Source of the DNA: Corynebacterium glyciniphilum AJ 3170
GTDB taxonomy: Bacteria; Actinomycetota; Actinomycetes; Mycobacteriales; Mycobacteriaceae
Direction of reading: 5' to 3'
DNA length: 64,000 nt
NCBI RefSeq assembly: GCF_007673095.1
Contig: NZ_VDYZ01000006.1
Coordinates: forward strand, 124,001 to 188,000
Of the stretch, positions 17,943 to 32,926 are shown one piece after another. A program made the translations under genes and the position numbers. Each line of letters begins with the position of its first letter. Position 1 is the stretch's first letter. Under the pieces are notes generated by a model that saw only the letters and a list, made by a program, of their open reading frames with translations, made no database searches and was not told the origin of the DNA.

Positions 17943-19112
17943 GTGGACCAGCAGTCCGTCAGTTTCACCGTGTCCAAGGACGATTTTTCCTCGGCACTGG
18001 CCTGGGTCGCCCGCACGTTGCCGAGCAAGGCATCCCAACCGATTCTCCGGGGTGTCCTCATCGAGGCAACGGACGACGGACTTCAGCTGTCGGGCTTTGA
18101 CCGGGAGGTCTCCACAAAGGTCCGCGTCTCCGCGGACGTCTCGGAGCCGGGCAAGGTCCTCGTCGCAGGGCGTCTCGCCTCCAACATCATCGGTGCTCTC
18201 CCGGACAAGCCGGTCCGGATCGACTACGACGGAACCAAAGTTCTCGTCAACTGTGGGAGTTCCCACTTCGAACTCCCCGCGATGACCATTGACGACTACC
18301 CCGTCCTCCCGGATTTCCCTCAGGTCGCCGGGTCACTGGATCCCCACCTCTTCACCGAGGTGATCGGCCAGGTCGCGATCGCCTCAAGTCGCGACGACAC
18401 CCTCCCCATGCTGACCGGTATCCGTATGGAGATCGACGGCGAGCACCTCGTCCTGGCAGCCACCGACCGTTTCCGTTTCGCGGTACGCACCCTTGACTGG
18501 GTTCCCGCACGTGCGGACATCTCTGCGGAGCTCCTTATCCCGGCACGGACTCTCGCTGAGACCGCACGCTCGTTGGACTCCACCGGTGAGCCGGTGGAGA
18601 TCGCTCTCGACCAGGACGGCGGTCGTCTTCTCGGAATCTCCACGTCTGACCGCCGTACCACCACACGGCTCATCGACTCGGATTTCCCGAAGTTCCGTTC
18701 GTTGTTCCCCAAGACCCACACATCACTGGCCAGCGTTGAGATCGCTCCGCTCCTTGATGCGATCCGTCGTGTGTCCCTCGTGACCGACGGGAATTCGCCG
18801 GTGAAGATGGATTTTGAGGAGGGAACGCTCACCCTGTCCGCCGGTGGCAGTGATCTCGGTGTCGCCAAGGAACAACTGCCCTGCGCCTTCGCCGGCGAGC
18901 CGCTGGTCATCGCTTTCCATCCCGGCTACCTCAAGGACGGGCTCGGCTCGGTGCACACCGACCGGGTGGTCTTCGGATTCAACCAGGCGTCGCGTTCGGC
19001 AGTCCTCGTCCCGGAGCCCGAAGAGCTGCCGGAAGCATCCGCAGACGGTACATTCCCCACCCCGGAGAGTTCCTTCACCTACCTGCTGATGCCTGTGCGC
19101 CTGCCAGGCTGA
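17943..19112 (+). CDS. dnaN: DNA polymerase III beta sliding clamp
   Basis: Ring-shaped processivity clamp, 389 residues, three repeated clamp domains (about 1-125, 130-255, 260-389). Typical segments are [40 protein letters not shown] and the C-terminal [15 protein letters not shown] at 17943 with GAAAGGA at 9 nt; the frame is open for 38 codons further upstream, into the DnaA-box region, but the family N-terminus starts here. Confidence 0.97.
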   Translation: MDQQSVSFTVSKDDFSSALAWVARTLPSKASQPILRGVLIEATDDGLQLSGFDREVSTKVRVSADVSEPGKVLVAGRLASNIIGALPDKPVRIDYDGTKVLVNCGSSHFELPAMTIDDYPVLPDFPQVAGSLDPHLFTEVIGQVAIASSRDDTLPMLTGIRMEIDGEHLVLAATDRFRFAVRTLDWVPARADISAELLIPARTLAETARSLDSTGEPVEIALDQDGGRLLGISTSDRRTTTRLIDSDFPKFRSLFPKTHTSLASVEIAPLLDAIRRVSLVTDGNSPVKMDFEEGTLTLSAGGSDLGVAKEQLPCAFAGEPLVIAFHPGYLKDGLGSVHTDRVVFGFNQASRSAVLVPEPEELPEASADGTFPTPESSFTYLLMPVRLPG

Positions 19113-19116
19113 CCGG

Positions 19117-20274
19117 ATGTACATTCGCTCGCTCCATCTCGGTGATTTCCGGTCCTGGCGTCAACTCGACCTCGACCTGGGTCCCGGGGTCACCGTATTC
19201 ACCGGGCCGAACGGGAACGGGAAGACGAATATCGTCGAGGCCGTCGGTTACCTTGCCCATCAGGGTTCCCACCGGGTCAGTTCCGACTCGGCGCTTGTTC
19301 GGGAAGGATGTGAGTCGGCGCGGTTGTCCGCAACGGCGGTGAATCACGGACGTGAACTGACCGCCCATCTCGTCCTCAACGCCAGGGGTGCCAATCAGGC
19401 GGCGGTGAACCGGACACAGGTGAAGAACCAACGCGGAATCGCCGGCATCGTCCGTACCACACTGTTCGCACCCGAGGATCTTGCGCTTGTCCGCGGTGAG
19501 CCGGAGCAACGACGTGCTTTTCTGGATCAGACCATGATTGCACGCTACCCACGGCTTGCCGGGGTACGGGCCGACTACGACAAAGCGCTGAAACAGCGTA
19601 ATGCGCTGCTGCGCCAGGGGGTGGATGACGACGCACTGGCCACCCTGGATGTCTGGGACGCCCGCCTCGCCCAACTCGGTGGACAGATCATGTCGGCACG
19701 GGCCCAGCTCGTCCACGATCTGGAACCTCATGTCCGTGAGACCTACGCCCGTCTGGCCCCGGGCTCCCGTCCTGCACTGATCAGCTACTCCACCACCGTC
19801 GATCTCGGCGAACCGGGCGACCCGCAACTCCTGGACCCCGACGTCGCGGAGGCGGTGCTTCTCGAGGGATTCGCCCGCCGACGGGACGCGGAGATCGACA
19901 GGGGCACGACCCTGACCGGTCCCCACCGCGATGACCTGCAGCTCGTACTCGGCACCCAACCAGCCAAAGGCTTCGCCAGTCATGGGGAATCATGGTCATT
20001 CGCCCTCACACTGCGGTTGGCCGCGCACCGCATGCACCGCGCCGACGGGACGGAGCCCGTTGTCATTCTCGACGACGTATTCGCCGAGCTCGACCGTGCC
20101 CGTCGACGGGCGCTCGTCGATCTCGCGGGAGAGGCGGAGCAGGTGTTGATCACCGCTGCCGTCGGTGACGACATCCCCGAGGACCTCCGTTCGGTGGCGG
20201 CCGTGCACACCGTCTCCGTCCGCGACACCGACGGCGGACGGATCTCGGAGCTCGACGGTGACTTCCGTGAGTGA
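19117..20274 (+). CDS. recF: DNA replication and repair protein RecF
   Basis: SMC-like ATPase that helps load RecA at gapped DNA; 385 residues. N-terminal [20 protein letters not shown] and Walker [10 protein letters not shown] at about 30-38; C-terminal [20 protein letters not shown] is the Walker B/D-loop, and [13 protein letters not shown] replaces the usual signature segment. Starts 4 bp after dnaN and overlaps the following DUF721 gene by 8 bp, so the three are likely one operon. Confidence 0.97.
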   Translation: MYIRSLHLGDFRSWRQLDLDLGPGVTVFTGPNGNGKTNIVEAVGYLAHQGSHRVSSDSALVREGCESARLSATAVNHGRELTAHLVLNARGANQAAVNRTQVKNQRGIAGIVRTTLFAPEDLALVRGEPEQRRAFLDQTMIARYPRLAGVRADYDKALKQRNALLRQGVDDDALATLDVWDARLAQLGGQIMSARAQLVHDLEPHVRETYARLAPGSRPALISYSTTVDLGEPGDPQLLDPDVAEAVLLEGFARRRDAEIDRGTTLTGPHRDDLQLVLGTQPAKGFASHGESWSFALTLRLAAHRMHRADGTEPVVILDDVFAELDRARRRALVDLAGEAEQVLITAAVGDDIPEDLRSVAAVHTVSVRDTDGGRISELDGDFRE

Positions 20275-20821
20275 CCCCGTGAATGATCCGGTGAATGACC
20301 CCCAGGGAGGCGAGGGGGACGCTCCGGAGCGTGATCCGGTCGCCGAACGCATGGAGATGCTCCGCGCCGCCGCGGGGAAGCCGGGCCGACCCGTCCGGAA
20401 GAAGGGGCGCCGACCCCGGAAGATGAAGACCCGGTACGACGGGCGGCCCGACCGTAGCTACCGCGATCCCGGTCAGTTCAGTGACCTCGTTCAACGTGAG
20501 ATCAAACGTAACGGCTGGGGCCGTAACTTCGCCGCCGGGTCGTTGCGGAGTGCCTGGCCTGAGATCGTCGGGGAGAACATCGGACGACATACCCGCGTGG
20601 TGATGTACAACGAGAAGAAGCGACAGCTGCATGTGGAGAGTGATTCCACGGCCTGGGCCACGAATCTCCGTCTGATGCAGAGCACCATTCTGGCGACGAT
20701 CGCGAAACGCGTCGGCCCGGACGTCGTCGCGGAGCTGAAGATCTACGGCCCCAAGGCGCCGAGTTGGCGGCACGGGCCCCTGCACGTGAAGGGACGCGGC
20801 CCCCGCGACACCTACGGCTGA
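20267..20821 (+). CDS. DUF721 family protein (DciA-like)
   Basis: 184 residues: a basic, Pro/Arg-rich disordered first half ([17 protein letters not shown]), then the DUF721 domain from about 75 ([39 protein letters not shown]). The family includes DciA, the helicase loader of bacteria lacking DnaC, and the mycobacterial gene between recF and gyrB. The GTG at 20267 overlaps recF; GTG 20258 is an alternative. A replicative-helicase role is inferred from family and location. Confidence 0.85.
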   Translation: MSDPVNDPVNDPQGGEGDAPERDPVAERMEMLRAAAGKPGRPVRKKGRRPRKMKTRYDGRPDRSYRDPGQFSDLVQREIKRNGWGRNFAAGSLRSAWPEIVGENIGRHTRVVMYNEKKRQLHVESDSTAWATNLRLMQSTILATIAKRVGPDVVAELKIYGPKAPSWRHGPLHVKGRGPRDTYG

Positions 20822-20835
20822 GGCCTTTTACCTGG

Positions 20836-20841
20836 TACAAT
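20836..20841 (+). promoter_or_regulatory. Predicted -10 element of gyrB promoter
   Basis: TACAAT at 20836-20841, preceded by CTGG, lies 41 bp upstream of the gyrB start and 15 bp after the DUF721 stop. It is a good sigma-A -10 match; no clear -35. Confidence 0.45.
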
Positions 20842-20852
20842 GTGGGGGTTAA

Positions 20853-23768
<2,916 letters not shown>

Positions 23769-23772
<4 letters not shown>

Positions 23773-24902
23773 ACCCCCAGAGGGTCCTGCCACAGCCGGT
23801 GGAGTGCGGTCACGGCCGCTGCCCGGGACAGGATCCCGTCGCCGGCACGCTGGATGCTGAGCTGGCGGCCGGTTCCGCGAAGTCCCTCCGCAATGATCCT
23901 GACGGTACCGGGGTCGGCGGTGAACGTCTCCCCGGCGAAGACGACGGTCGACGGATCGACCACGTCGACAGCCAGCGAGATGATCTGTGACAACAGCTCC
24001 GCCCGTTCGTCCAGGATCCCCCGCGCGACGGGGTTGAGCTCGGCCAGCCCGACGAGATCGGGGACCGTGGATACATTCAACCCACGCTGACGCGCCGTCT
24101 CCAGAACGGCTGTCGAACCCAGCGGGTGACCGTGATGTGCGGAGAAACTGCCCGATTCGGCGATGTCGGTGAACGCCGTGGGCGCGGAGCCTGTGTAGGG
24201 CTGGTGGACGGCATTCCCGACGATCCAGGCGTGTCCCACCAACTCGCGGGCGTAGACGTACAGCGTGGATGCCAGAGGGTCGCGTTCGAGAGACAGTGGT
24301 GAGCTGGTCAGCTCGGATCCGGCCATGGCCCCGACGCCGGTGGAGACGGCGACGGGGATCTCGGTGTCGAGGTAGGAGACGGGGTCGATATCCGTCCACC
24401 CGTAGGACGGCGAGGTGATCCGTCCGGCGTAGTCGACATGCGCGGAGAAGGCGATGCCGAGTCCGACAGGGGAGGGGAGACCACGACCCAGGGAGCTGAG
24501 GGCGTGGTGGACAGCCTCCATGGCGTCCTCCGGGGTGAGTTCGCTGACCGGGAGTCTGAGGGTTCTCTTACGCAGCGGCCGCCCCACGCCGTCGACGGCG
24601 ACCAGTTGTGTGCTGCGGAGTCCCACATGGGCTCCGAGGGCGGTGAGGTCCCGGCCGTCCGGCCGAAGTGTGGATCCGGGGCGTCCCACGCCACCCGCGG
24701 TGGTCGGGGAGACCTGCTCCACGAGGCCCGAGTCGATGAGAGCACTGACATGGCGGGTCACCGTGGGCTGTGACATTCCCAGATCGTCGTGGAGACGGCC
24801 CCGGGTGATCCCGGGGGCCGTGCGGATCTGGTGGAAGCACCTGGCAGGACCGGTGACGGGTGCGGTGAAGTGCGCAGTCGTGGAGAGTCGGGCTGTGGTC
24901 AT
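23769..24902 (-). CDS. ssuR: ROK-family transcriptional regulator of sulfonate use (SsuR-like)
   Basis: 377 residues: an N-terminal winged HTH (about 15-60, GRLHDDLGMSQPTVTRHVSA) followed by a ROK sugar-kinase-like domain. The usual ROK zinc cysteine motif is not evident, so kinase activity is unlikely. In C. glutamicum the ROK regulator SsuR lies between gyrB and gyrA and activates sulfonate-use genes when sulfate is scarce; location and divergent orientation to ssuD here match that. TATCCT on the minus strand (24910-24915) ends 7 nt before the ATG, predicting a leaderless transcript. Confidence 0.82.
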
Positions 24903-25013
24903 GGACTTCAGGATAATTCAGTTCACGGCGAAAAGACAGACCGCTCGGTCTATAGATTCACGGCGAACGAAATGTTGGCGGCACCGGCAGACAGAATGGT
25001 CTACTCATCCGTC
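24903..25013. promoter_or_regulatory. Divergent ssuR/ssuD promoter region with candidate SsuR sites
   Basis: Contains AGACCG-CT-CGGTCT (24938-24951), flanked by direct repeats TTCACGGCGAA at 24922-24932 and 24957-24967. The ssuD -10 TCTACT (25000-25005) and the ssuR -10 (24910-24915, minus) lie at the two ends, each 7-8 nt from a start codon. The same AGACCGCTCGGTCT and a GATTCACGGC motif recur before the flavin-reductase gene at 28956-29059, arguing for a shared regulator. Confidence 0.7.
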
Positions 25014-26153
25014 ATGACAGACTCACAGAACATCACGCTGCACTGGTTCCTTCCGACCTCGGGCGACTCCAGGGAGATCGTCGGTGGTGGTCACGGCGCC
25101 GGACCTGAGACGGGGGAGAGGCTTCCGGACCTCGACTATCTGACTCAGGTGGCACGCGCGGCCGAGTACAACGGCTTCGAGTCGGTCCTGACTCCGACAG
25201 GACGTTGGTGCCAGGACGCCTGGGTGACCACCGCTGCACTCCTGGCGTCAACCTCGCGGTTGAAGTTCCTCGTTGCTCTCCGCCCCGGACTCATCGGCCC
25301 CACCCTCACGGCGCACCAGGCGTTGACCTACCAGGAGCTCTCGGACAACCGTCTGCTGCTCAACGTGGTCGTCGGGGGAGAAGACGCTGAGCAGAAGGCG
25401 TTCGGTGACTACACGACCAAGGCAGAGCGGTACGAGATCGCCGACGAGACGCTGGAGATCGCCGATCACCTCTGGCACTCCACGGAGCCCCTGACGTTTC
25501 ACGGGAAACACCTCGACGTGGAGGGCGCGGCTCTGCGACGACGACCTGCCGTCAGCCCACCGGTCTTCCTCGGCGGCTCCTCGGATGAGGGGATTGAGGT
25601 CGCGGCGAAACGGGCGGACGTGTACCTCACGTGGGGAGAGCCACCGACGCAGGTCGCCGAGAAGATCGCGCGCGTGCAGGACCGGGCGTCGTCGTTCGAC
25701 CGCACACTGGAGTACGGGGTCCGGCTCCACGTCATTGCCAGGCCCACGTCGCACGAGGCTTGGGCCGAGGCGCAGCGCCTTCTCGATTCCCTGGATCCGG
25801 AACGCGTCCGGGCCGCGCAGGCAGGGCTTGCGACGTCCCAGTCTGAAGGACAGCGCCGGATGACGGAGCTCCATGGAGCGGGCGCCGACTTCAGCAGTGG
25901 ACAGGATGCACGCCATTTCGAGATAGCACCGAACCTGTGGGCCGGCGTCGGTCTGGTGCGTGGGGGAGCAGGGACAGCACTCGTCGGGTCCTACGAGGAG
26001 GTCGCCGAACGTATCGACGACTACCGTCAGGCGGGTATCGCTCACGTCATTCTGTCGGGCGTTCCTCACCTCGAGGAGACATTCCGGGTGGGCGAGGGCG
26101 TCGTCCCCGCCCTCCGCGCTCGCGGCGTCACTGTGACGAATTTCGACGCATGA
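25014..26153 (+). CDS. ssuD: FMNH2-dependent alkanesulfonate monooxygenase
   Basis: Luciferase-fold monooxygenase that uses reduced FMN and O2 to cleave alkanesulfonates into an aldehyde and sulfite, feeding sulfur assimilation. 379 residues, normal for SsuD. Seen: NITLHWFLPTSGDSREIVGG, ARAAEYNGFESVLTPTG, KFLVALRPGLIGPTLTAHQA, LLLNVVVGGEDAEQKAFGD and PPVFLGGSSDEGIEVAAKRA. ATG at 25014; the frame extends upstream through the promoter but a leaderless start fits. Overlaps ssuC as ATGA. Confidence 0.95.
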   Translation: MTDSQNITLHWFLPTSGDSREIVGGGHGAGPETGERLPDLDYLTQVARAAEYNGFESVLTPTGRWCQDAWVTTAALLASTSRLKFLVALRPGLIGPTLTAHQALTYQELSDNRLLLNVVVGGEDAEQKAFGDYTTKAERYEIADETLEIADHLWHSTEPLTFHGKHLDVEGAALRRRPAVSPPVFLGGSSDEGIEVAAKRADVYLTWGEPPTQVAEKIARVQDRASSFDRTLEYGVRLHVIARPTSHEAWAEAQRLLDSLDPERVRAAQAGLATSQSEGQRRMTELHGAGADFSSGQDARHFEIAPNLWAGVGLVRGGAGTALVGSYEEVAERIDDYRQAGIAHVILSGVPHLEETFRVGEGVVPALRARGVTVTNFDA

Positions 26154-26932
26154 CGGGTGCCAGGAAAGTGCCACTCCATCTCGCCGTATTCGCCGGTGCG
26201 ATCGTGCTCTGGTGGCTCATCGCGCGTTTCACAGGAATCGACGCGGTCCTTCTGCCCGGTCCGGCGGAGGTGGCGCGGAGACTCGTGGACACGAACCTCT
26301 GTACAACGCAGTGTGGTGTCCAGGACTACTTCCTGTGGCAGCATCTGCTCGCCACCCTCGAACGGATCGCTGTCGGTCTGTCGGCGGGCATCATCGTCGG
26401 TGTGTTGGTCGGTTGGTGGTTGGGTACCAGTCCCACGGCACGGAGCCTGGTGGAGCCCTACCTCTCCTTTCTGAGGGCGTTGCCACCGCTGGGGTACATC
26501 GGACTGTTGATCGTCTGGTTCGGTATCGGTGACCAGTCCAAGGTGATTCTGCTGTTCCTCGCGGCATTTCCGACTGTTGCCGTCGCGACCCTTCTCGGTG
26601 TGACGGGTGTCCGACAAGACTGGATCCGTGCTGCAACATCTCTGGGTGCTGGTCGTGGACAGGTGTTCCGGACGGTCGAACTACCCGCGGCCCTCCCCGA
26701 GATCATCAGCGGTTCCCGTGTTGCGGCCGGGCTGTGCTGGTCCGCGATCGTCGCGGCCGAGATGAATGACGGTATCCCGGGGATCGGAGGACTGGCCTAC
26801 ATCTCCGGTACGCAGCTGGACACATCCTTGACCATCGCCTGCATCATCGTCATCGGTGTTGCCGCCCTGATCGTCGACAAGCTGCTTCTTGCTGTCGAAG
26901 GCCGCTTCTCACCCTGGAGGACGAAACAGTGA
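26150..26932 (+). CDS. ssuC: Sulfonate/taurine ABC transporter permease
   Basis: Inner-membrane channel of the importer, 260 residues, six predicted membrane segments (for example LAVFAGAIVLWWLIARF and IAVGLSAGIIVGVLVGWW). The ATPase-coupling EAA-like loop is AATSLGAGRGQVFRTVELPA, about residues 162-181. Belongs to the SsuC/TauC type. Translationally coupled to both neighbours by 4-bp overlaps. Confidence 0.92.
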   Translation: MTGARKVPLHLAVFAGAIVLWWLIARFTGIDAVLLPGPAEVARRLVDTNLCTTQCGVQDYFLWQHLLATLERIAVGLSAGIIVGVLVGWWLGTSPTARSLVEPYLSFLRALPPLGYIGLLIVWFGIGDQSKVILLFLAAFPTVAVATLLGVTGVRQDWIRAATSLGAGRGQVFRTVELPAALPEIISGSRVAAGLCWSAIVAAEMNDGIPGIGGLAYISGTQLDTSLTIACIIVIGVAALIVDKLLLAVEGRFSPWRTKQ

Positions 26933-27984
26933 CACTACGAAGAACCGGTGTGCTGTGTGCCGCCCTTGCGGTGACAACAGTGACAGGCTGCGTCGGTCCG
27001 CCTGCCAGCGAGTGGCAGGACAGGGGAGAGGACGTGGTGTGTCCCGTGAAACCTGCCGATGCGGAGGGGGAGGTGCGGATCGGCTATCTCGGTGGGCCCG
27101 CGACTGACCTCTACACACAGGCGACTGGATTGGCAGAGGCATGCCTGCCGAACGCGGACGTCGAGTGGACCCGGTATCCCACCGGACAGGACATCGTCCA
27201 GGGCTTCGCCGCTGGTTCGGTAGATCTCGCGGCCCTCGGCTCCACGCCGACGACGAAGGCATTGAGTGCGCCGTTGGATCTGGATGTCTCCGTTGTCCAG
27301 GCGAACTCCGTGATCGGCACGACCGAGGCACTGGTGGCCAAGAATGCGCGTGACATCAAGGATCTCAAGGGTGCCCGGATCGCGGTGCCGTTCTCGTCGA
27401 CAGCGCATTACTCACTCCTCAATGCCCTCATCGATGCGGGTATCGATCCGTCCCGTGATGTGGAGATCACGAACATCTCCCCGGACAAGCTCCCGGCTGC
27501 ATGGAAGTCTGACCGCATTGACGCGGCGTACGTGTGGGACCCGACGCTTCAGGAGTTGAAGGACGGGACGGGCGGCTCAACGCCCGGCAACGTACTGACG
27601 GACTCGGAGAAGCAGGCGGCCCGTGGCCACGCCACATACAACATCACGTTGGCCTCGAACCCGTGGATCGAGGCTAATGATGAGCTTCTGAAGACCTGGC
27701 TGGACCTGGAGGCGTGGGTGGTTGATGACTCGTCTGACCCGGAGGGCTCAGGGGGTTTCGTGTCAGTCAACGCTACAGCCTCCGGAATGGACGAGGCTGC
27801 CGCCGAACTCCAGGTCAATGGCCAGCAGTTTATTTCCGGGGACGACCAGGTGTCGTATCTGGACGATGTCGCGGCTGCGCTCCGGGCAACGGCGGACTTC
27901 CTCGTGGGTCAGGGCGATATCCCGGCAGCGAAAGAAGACTATGCAGATGTGGTGCGCACTGACCTGTGGGAGGACGAACAATGA
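26929..27984 (+). CDS. ssuA: Sulfonate/taurine ABC transporter substrate-binding lipoprotein
   Basis: 351 residues with a lipoprotein signal peptide ending VTTVTGC (lipid-anchor Cys at 21), then an NMT1/TauA-type binding fold. The segments ARIAVPFSSTAHYSLLNALI and RIDAAYVWDP closely resemble taurine-binding TauA, so taurine or a related aminosulfonate is a plausible substrate even though the monooxygenase is SsuD-like. GTG start at 26929. The order D-C-A-B differs from D-C-B-A of the C. glutamicum ssuD1CBA operon. Confidence 0.88.
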   Translation: MTLRRTGVLCAALAVTTVTGCVGPPASEWQDRGEDVVCPVKPADAEGEVRIGYLGGPATDLYTQATGLAEACLPNADVEWTRYPTGQDIVQGFAAGSVDLAALGSTPTTKALSAPLDLDVSVVQANSVIGTTEALVAKNARDIKDLKGARIAVPFSSTAHYSLLNALIDAGIDPSRDVEITNISPDKLPAAWKSDRIDAAYVWDPTLQELKDGTGGSTPGNVLTDSEKQAARGHATYNITLASNPWIEANDELLKTWLDLEAWVVDDSSDPEGSGGFVSVNATASGMDEAAAELQVNGQQFISGDDQVSYLDDVAAALRATADFLVGQGDIPAAKEDYADVVRTDLWEDEQ

Positions 27985-28778
27985 TCACCGTGAGGAACGT
28001 CGGTGAAATCTACCGGACACAGAATGGCGGACAGGTGGAGGCGCTCCGCGACATAACGTTGGATGTCGCCGACGGGGAGATCGTGTGCCTCGTCGGGCCC
28101 TCGGGGTGCGGTAAGTCGACACTGTTGCGACTGCTGGCAGGTTACCTCGCGCCGACGTCTGGCTCCCTCGAGGTGGACGGTACCAGCGTGCGTGGGCCGG
28201 GAACGGACAGGGGAGTGGTGTTCCAGCAGCCCACATTATTTCCCTGGTACACGGTCAAGGAGAACGTTCGTTTGGCCTACCGGTATTCGGGGATGACAGA
28301 GAAAGCGGACCGGGCCGATGAACTACTGGGTCTCGTCGGCCTGTCAGATGCGGTGGACCGCTATCCGCATGAGCTGTCGGGAGGTATGCAGCAACGGGTG
28401 CAGATTGCCCGCGTGCTTGCGGCAGGACCGGAACATGTACTGATGGATGAGCCGTTCGGTGCGTTGGATCCGTTTACCCGGGAGCAGTTGCAGGCCGAGC
28501 TTCTCCGTGTATGGGCGACGTCCTTCCCCTCAATTGTCTTCGTGACCCACGGCGTGGAGGAAGCGCTCTTGCTGGGTCACCGTGTGGTGGTCATGGCCGC
28601 CGGGCCCGGACGAGTTCTTGAGGTTGTCGACGTACCGGTGTCGCTCCGTCTGACGGTGTCGCCCGATGTTCCACGTGAAACCATCCAGACACGTTTGCGG
28701 GAGTTGTCGACGGATCCTGGTGTTGTCGCTTTGCGACGGCAGGTGTCGGGATTGATATCGTCGGTCAGTTCGGTCTGA
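27981..28778 (+). CDS. ssuB: Sulfonate/taurine ABC transporter ATP-binding protein
   Basis: 265 residues with all ABC ATPase motifs: Walker A GPSGCGKST (about 39-47), Q-loop VFQQPTLFPW, signature ELSGGMQQRVQIARVLAAGP, Walker B VLMDEPFGALD and switch His VFVTHGVEEA. The GPGTDRGVVFQ segment is characteristic of TauB/SsuB. ATG at 27981 overlaps ssuA by 4 bp. Last gene of the ssuDCAB operon. A parS-like sequence lies inside its 3' part. Confidence 0.93.
   Translation: MITVRNVGEIYRTQNGGQVEALRDITLDVADGEIVCLVGPSGCGKSTLLRLLAGYLAPTSGSLEVDGTSVRGPGTDRGVVFQQPTLFPWYTVKENVRLAYRYSGMTEKADRADELLGLVGLSDAVDRYPHELSGGMQQRVQIARVLAAGPEHVLMDEPFGALDPFTREQLQAELLRVWATSFPSIVFVTHGVEEALLLGHRVVVMAAGPGRVLEVVDVPVSLRLTVSPDVPRETIQTRLRELSTDPGVVALRRQVSGLISSVSSV
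28668..28681. promoter_or_regulatory. parS: Degenerate parS-like site (1 mismatch)
   Basis: GTTCCACGTGAAAC differs from the parS core at one position. It lies inside the ssuB coding sequence, about 16 kb from the parAB sites. ParB tolerates single changes in several species; binding is unproven. Confidence 0.55.
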
Positions 28779-28801
28779 TCCCCGCGTTCGGGACCGTCGC
28801 C

Positions 28802-28825
28802 GTGACGGTGGCATCTTGCCGTCAC
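28802..28825 (+). terminator. Possible terminator hairpin after ssuB
   Basis: GTGACGG and CCGTCAC can pair around a 10-nt loop, 23 bp after the ssuB stop. There is no U-tract, so intrinsic termination would be weak. Confidence 0.35.
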
Positions 28826-28955
28826 AGTGATGATATTGGTGCTGGTCCGTTGTATCCAGGGCCACACCGTCACTGCCCTTTTTCCACAGTTATGGACGAC
28901 GGGCGGTCCAACTTGCCCACCAGTCGGAAACCGACGCTGTAGGACACGCCTTAAT

Positions 28956-29059
28956 AGACCGCTCGGTCTGCATTATATTCACGTTCTCACCTGCAATTAT
29001 TATGATTCACGGCCAGCTGTCACTTGCATACTCGCAGACAGAGTGGTCTACTAGTTCCC
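28956..29059 (+). promoter_or_regulatory. Promoter of flavin-reductase gene sharing elements with ssuD
   Basis: AGACCGCTCGGTCT at 28956-28969 is identical to the element before ssuD. GATTCACGGC (29004-29013) recurs at nearly the same distance from the start (about -50). The last 19 bases before the spacer, GCAGACAG-A/G-TGGTCTACT (29034-29052), match the ssuD copy at 18 of 19. The -10 TCTACT (29047-29052) ends 7 nt before the ATG. Confidence 0.7.
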
Positions 29060-29485
29060 ATGATCACAGCACACACGGACACCACGTCCGCCCCCCGTCT
29101 TCCCCTGGCCGTCCTGACAGCAGAGGTCAACGGACACATGATGTGTGTGGTCATCGACTCCTACTTCGACGAAAGTCTGGCTCCCGGGCTCGTCTCCGTC
29201 CGCATACCTGCCGACGATCCCTCCTGGCAACAGCTGCGGACTGCACCGCGGCTCGGAATCTCCGTACTGAACCCCCTGCAGACCATGGGGGTCGCGCATA
29301 TCGCGCAGTCCGTCGTCGCCCAGGAGGGCGTCGGCGTGGTCGAGGGAGCGGCGGTACATCTCACCGCACGCCTCTATCAGGAGTTCGACGCGGGGGAGCA
29401 CACCGTGGCGCTCATGAGTGTCTCGGGCCGGCGTACCGGTGATATCGCTCCCGAACAGCGCGACTACCTGTTCGCCGCGGCCTGA
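29060..29485 (+). CDS. Flavin-reductase-like protein, probable FMN reductase for SsuD
   Basis: 141 residues resembling a flavin-reductase split-barrel domain: PLAVLTAEVNGHMMCVVIDS, GLVSVRIPADDPSWQQLRTA, RLGISVLNPLQTMGVAHIAQ and the late VSGRRTGDIAPEQ. It is shorter than the usual 160-190. SsuD needs a partner that supplies FMNH2, and this gene shares its promoter elements with ssuD, so the role of reductase partner (like SsuI) is inferred. Its last 22 bp overlap the convergent flavoprotein gene. Confidence 0.65.
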   Translation: MITAHTDTTSAPRLPLAVLTAEVNGHMMCVVIDSYFDESLAPGLVSVRIPADDPSWQQLRTAPRLGISVLNPLQTMGVAHIAQSVVAQEGVGVVEGAAVHLTARLYQEFDAGEHTVALMSVSGRRTGDIAPEQRDYLFAAA

Positions 29486-30294
29486 GCTTCGCTTGCCTCG
29501 ATCTCCTCGTTGAACTCGCGCTTGCTGGCCTGCCACTCGTCCTCGACCATGCCGAGACGCCAGTATCCGGAGATCGAGACCTCGGACTTCGGGACACCGT
29601 TCTCCACGAACAGGAACCGACGCAGGTCACGGATCATTTCTGCGACTCCGTGAATGAACCAGCGGGTGTCGCCGGACGGTACCCCGGCCTCTGTGACCGC
29701 GCGGACCAGTTCTGTTCCGTGGGTGGCACCGTTGCGGTCCACCCAGTGAATGGTCAATCCGGGATGTGACGGCGTCGGCAGATGCGCCTCGGCGTCTGCG
29801 ACCTCAACCCATGCTTCGGCAGTCGCATTCCGGGGCAGTGCCTCGATACCGGCGAAGATCGCGGGTGCCGCTGCTTCATCGCCGGCGAAGACGATGTGCT
29901 GACCGTCGGGGTGCCATGCTCCGCCAGGCCCCATGAAACCGATCTGATCTCCCGGCCGTGCGGCATCGGCCCAGGGGCCGGCCAGGCCTGTGTCCCCGTG
30001 GGAGACGAAGTCGATGTCCACGGTCTGTGCATCAGCGTCCCAGGAGCGCAGTGTGTAGGTACGGGTCACGGGCCACTCCTCACGCGGGAGCTCCTCGCGC
30101 ACCTTCGCCGGGTCGAACGGCCACGAGTAGGACGCGCCCGCCGGCGGGAAAAGAAGCTTGACGTAGTGGTCGGTGTGGTTCAGTTCGGAGTAGGGGAGGG
30201 ACTCGCAGGAGAGGGTGACCCGCACCATGTCGCGGGAGATCCGCGAGGAGCCGGTCACGGTGGCGGAATGGGCAGGGCGGGATGGACGGGGCAT
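29464..30294 (-). CDS. Siderophore-interacting protein (FAD-dependent ferric-siderophore reductase)
   Basis: 276 residues. FAD-binding domain with RTYTLRSW (RxYxxR-type FAD motif, about residue 83), then the SIP C-terminal domain: HIVFAGDEAAAPAIFAGIEA, AWVEVADAEA and WRLGMVEDEW. The family reduces ferric siderophores to release iron, using NAD(P)H. Start ATG at 30292-30294 with GGAAAG upstream. Lies upstream of and divergent from gyrA. Whether it belongs functionally with the sulfonate genes is unclear. Confidence 0.85.
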   Translation of the reverse strand: MPRPSRPAHSATVTGSSRISRDMVRVTLSCESLPYSELNHTDHYVKLLFPPAGASYSWPFDPAKVREELPREEWPVTRTYTLRSWDADAQTVDIDFVSHGDTGLAGPWADAARPGDQIGFMGPGGAWHPDGQHIVFAGDEAAAPAIFAGIEALPRNATAEAWVEVADAEAHLPTPSHPGLTIHWVDRNGATHGTELVRAVTEAGVPSGDTRWFIHGVAEMIRDLRRFLFVENGVPKSEVSISGYWRLGMVEDEWQASKREFNEEIEASEAQAAANR

Positions 30295-30373
30295 GGGCAG
30301 GCTTTCCTTCGTTACGGTGGTGGTCGTCGTCGCCCATGGTACGCACCTGACCCGGATATGGGCCATGAGGTGG

Positions 30374-30379
30374 TAAGAT
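30374..30379 (+). promoter_or_regulatory. Predicted -10 element of gyrA promoter
   Basis: TAAGAT at 30374-30379, 43 bp upstream of the gyrA GTG, in the region divergent to the SIP gene. No convincing -35. Confidence 0.45.
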
Positions 30380-30421
30380 TGCCGGGTCTACACCTAGTCT
30401 TCTGGAAGGGATCGCACCGAA

Positions 30422-32922
<2,501 letters not shown>

Positions 32923-32926
<4 letters not shown>

